Shown piece after piece: positions 5,384 to 6,086 of a stretch of 6,086 nt of DNA; positions within the stretch are counted from its first letter, which is position 1; every line of letters starts with the position of its first letter. The translations under genes and the position numbers were made by a program. The DNA comes from Phycisphaerales bacterium (GTDB lineage: Bacteria; Planctomycetota; Phycisphaerae; Phycisphaerales; UBA1924). The stretch covers positions 1 to 6,086 of the forward strand of contig JAUXUZ010000244.1 of the NCBI GenBank assembly GCA_030680655.1, in the 5' to 3' direction. The notes below the pieces were generated by a model. It saw only the letters and a list, made by a program, of their open reading frames with translations. It was not told the DNA's origin and did not search any database.

Positions 5384-5387
5384 CTCC
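5384..5387 (-). promoter_or_regulatory. Ribosome binding site of the DUF6900-like gene
   Basis: GGAG on the minus strand with a 6-base spacer before ATG 5377 decides the start of this gene against longer in-frame alternatives. Confidence 0.65.
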
Positions 5388-5474
5388 GTTTCGCGCGGGG
5401 GTGTGCCACCGCGTCGTCTGTATAGGGGCATGCACAGCGTCAACTGGCAAGGGGATTGCGCCGGATTCTGGTCT

Positions 5475-5508
5475 ATGTTGCGGAATGTGGGCACCCTGTG
5501 GGCAACAT
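5475..5508. repeat. Inverted repeat ATGTTGC / GCAACAT with internal direct repeat TGTGGGCA
   Basis: Perfect 7-bp arms at 5475-5481 and 5502-5508 flank two overlapping or internal copies of TGTGGGCA (5486-5493 and 5497-5504) whose starts are 11 bp apart, one helical turn. It lies about 100-130 bp upstream of the DUF6900-like start codon, a fitting place for a regulator-binding site. Confidence 0.4.
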
Positions 5509-5509
5509 C

Positions 5510-5523
5510 CGCCCATATGGGCG
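5510..5523. promoter_or_regulatory. Perfect 14-bp palindrome CGCCCATATGGGCG, candidate operator
   Basis: The 14 bases are fully self-complementary without a loop, the form expected of a dimeric repressor site. It is flanked by GGGCAA on both sides (5500-5505 and 5527-5532). The nearest candidate binder is the XRE regulator encoded upstream. No binding evidence exists beyond symmetry and position. Confidence 0.45.
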
Positions 5524-5763
5524 ACCGGGCAAGTTCCCGCGTGGTTGGCGCAACGTCCAGCCACCATGGGAACGGTGCTTCCCGCCAAGGGATGCCCACC
5601 ATCGCGCCCGCGGCGGCCGTGCGCCAAGCCCGGGTGGCTGTGTCGGCCCCGCCGGCGCTGTCCGCGCGGAACGTAGGGCGTGAGCTGCCTGGGGAAGTGA
5701 CAGACTTACCGCCCGAGACCAGCGGTCGCGACGGGCATCGACCCGCGGAGAAAGAGGGGACGG

Positions 5764-5779
5764 GGAACGGAGGCGTTCC
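5764..5779 (-). terminator. Possible weak hairpin after the XRE gene
   Basis: GGAACG and CGTTCC are perfect 6-bp arms around a 4-base loop, 9 bases beyond the XRE stop on the minus strand. The bases that follow (CCGTCCCCTCTTTC) are pyrimidine-rich but not a T-run, so termination is only suggested. Confidence 0.3.
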
Positions 5780-5788
5780 GCTCCGGCC

Positions 5789-6082
5789 CTAGCGGCGAAC
5801 CACCGGCATGAGGTCGCGGGGCTCGATCGACAGCGCGACGGCGATGCGGAACACGGTGCGTAGGCGCGGCTCGCGCTGGGCCCCCTCGATCAGGCTGATC
5901 TGGGCGGGGTCGATCTTGAGCTTGCGGGCGAGTTCTTCCTGCGTGAGCCCACGCGCGGTACGCGCCTCGCGGATGCGCTTGCCGAACTCGATGAGGAAGT
6001 CGTCGGGCTGCAAGCCAAAGGGTGGGCGTACGCGGACCCCCTTCCCATGGCGCATGCGCAATGTTTGGGTACCATTGCGCAT
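5789..6082 (-). CDS. XRE/Cro-family helix-turn-helix transcriptional regulator
   Basis: This encodes up to 97 residues. Residues 31-93 form a typical XRE domain: FGKRIREARTARGLTQEELA (helices 1-2), KLKIDPAQISLIEGAQREP (turn and recognition helix), then RLRTVFRIAVALSIEPRDLM. It is a cytoplasmic DNA-binding regulator, most likely a repressor of its own gene and perhaps of the operon downstream. The start is unresolved. ATG 6082 and ATG 6055 both sit inside copies of the palindrome GCGCATGCGC and have no Shine-Dalgarno, and the frame is still open at the window edge, so the true start may lie outside. Residues before about 28 are low-complexity and basic, unlike the rest, so a later start is also possible. 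Small XRE proteins of this length commonly control plasmid and integrative-element genes, which suits the ParB-like neighbour. Confidence 0.82.
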   Translation of the reverse strand: MRNGTQTLRMRHGKGVRVRPPFGLQPDDFLIEFGKRIREARTARGLTQEELARKLKIDPAQISLIEGAQREPRLRTVFRIAVALSIEPRDLMPVVRR

Positions 6083-6086
6083 GCGC
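6050..6086. repeat. Perfect 14-bp inverted repeat at the XRE start, each arm holding GCGCATGCGC
   Basis: GCGCATGCGCAATG (6050-6063) and CATTGCGCATGCGC (6073-6086) are exact reverse complements around the 9-base spacer TTTGGGTAC. Each arm contains the 10-bp palindrome GCGCATGCGC, so the same site occurs twice, 27 bp apart centre to centre. The right arm reaches the last base of the window and may extend. It overlaps both candidate start codons of the XRE gene, as expected for an autoregulatory operator. Confidence 0.65.

Larger units (their letters stand above)
5378..5788. other. Palindrome-rich non-coding region between the XRE and DUF6900-like genes
   Basis: About 410 bases have no supported gene; the open frames here on both strands are GC-driven and resemble nothing. 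The part at 5475-5533 is dense in symmetry elements (inverted repeat 5475-5508, palindrome 5510-5523, repeated GGGCAA/TGTGGGCA). It probably holds the promoter and operator of the downstream minus-strand operon. The part at 5534-5760 shows nothing I can name. A small hairpin lies at 5764-5779. Confidence 0.5.

Noticed and set aside
5378..5602. N-terminal extension of the DUF6900-like protein up to an ATG at 5602
   Set aside because: The extension covers the palindrome cluster, lacks homology, and the start at 5377 has a good Shine-Dalgarno next to conserved sequence.
5700..5788. Possible tRNA-like stretch (GGTCGCGACGGGCATCGACCC)
   Set aside because: No cloverleaf could be drawn: no T-arm consensus, anticodon arm or acceptor pairing.
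1..6086. CRISPR array, insertion sequence or transposase
   Set aside because: No regularly spaced repeats and no DDE, HUH or tyrosine/serine recombinase motifs were seen in any frame.

Overview
The window looks like chromosomal or integrated accessory DNA from a planctomycete, probably of the Phycisphaerae type. Three things suggest this. There are exported RHS-repeat proteins. There is a paired Asp/Asn-rich EF-hand-like motif (DVGRQGG..G.DG..DNND) of the kind I associate with Phycisphaerae surface proteins. There is also a small membrane protein ending in the CxxCGY.L..L..CPECG ribbon that is common in planctomycetes. These assignments come from reading the sequence and recalled family patterns; no search was run.

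Region 1 (1-1309, + strand). The window opens inside an RHS gene, of which only the last core residues (PLGYHDS...DLYEYCSS...NLADPAGL) and a long Cys-rich C-terminal tail are visible. Thirteen bases after its stop lies a small two-helix membrane protein with a C-terminal zinc ribbon. About 350 bp follow without a certain gene. They hold a possible small membrane ORF on the minus strand and a pair of DnaA-box-like 9-mers exactly one helical turn apart.

Region 2 (1657-4134, + strand). This is a complete but very short RHS protein with a signal peptide. The RHS N-terminal entry segment runs almost straight into the RHS C-terminal core, so the long YD-repeat shell is essentially absent. Two EF-hand/dockerin-like units are inserted in the core, and a different Cys-rich tail follows. 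A small gene for a protein with one N-terminal membrane helix starts 18 bases after the stop. Regions 1 and 2 thus repeat the layout [RHS core][Cys-rich variable tail][small membrane protein]. The tails and small genes are clearly less GC-rich than the core. This is what polymorphic toxin/immunity or surface-display cassettes look like, although no toxin fold was recognised.

Boundary (4135-4232). Two adjacent perfect hairpins separate the convergent gene blocks.

Region 3 (4233-6086, - strand, GC-rich). Read in the direction of transcription, this holds an XRE-family HTH regulator, about 410 bp of palindrome-rich non-coding DNA, a DUF6900-like accessory protein, and (overlapping by GTGA) a protein whose C-terminal two thirds resemble the tail of plasmid/ICE-type ParB proteins but which lacks the ParB nuclease and HTH domains. 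A G6-T-G9 tract marks the point where the ParB-like part begins. The block resembles a decayed plasmid or integrative-element backbone. The window ends in a perfect 14-bp inverted repeat that overlaps the candidate XRE start codons.
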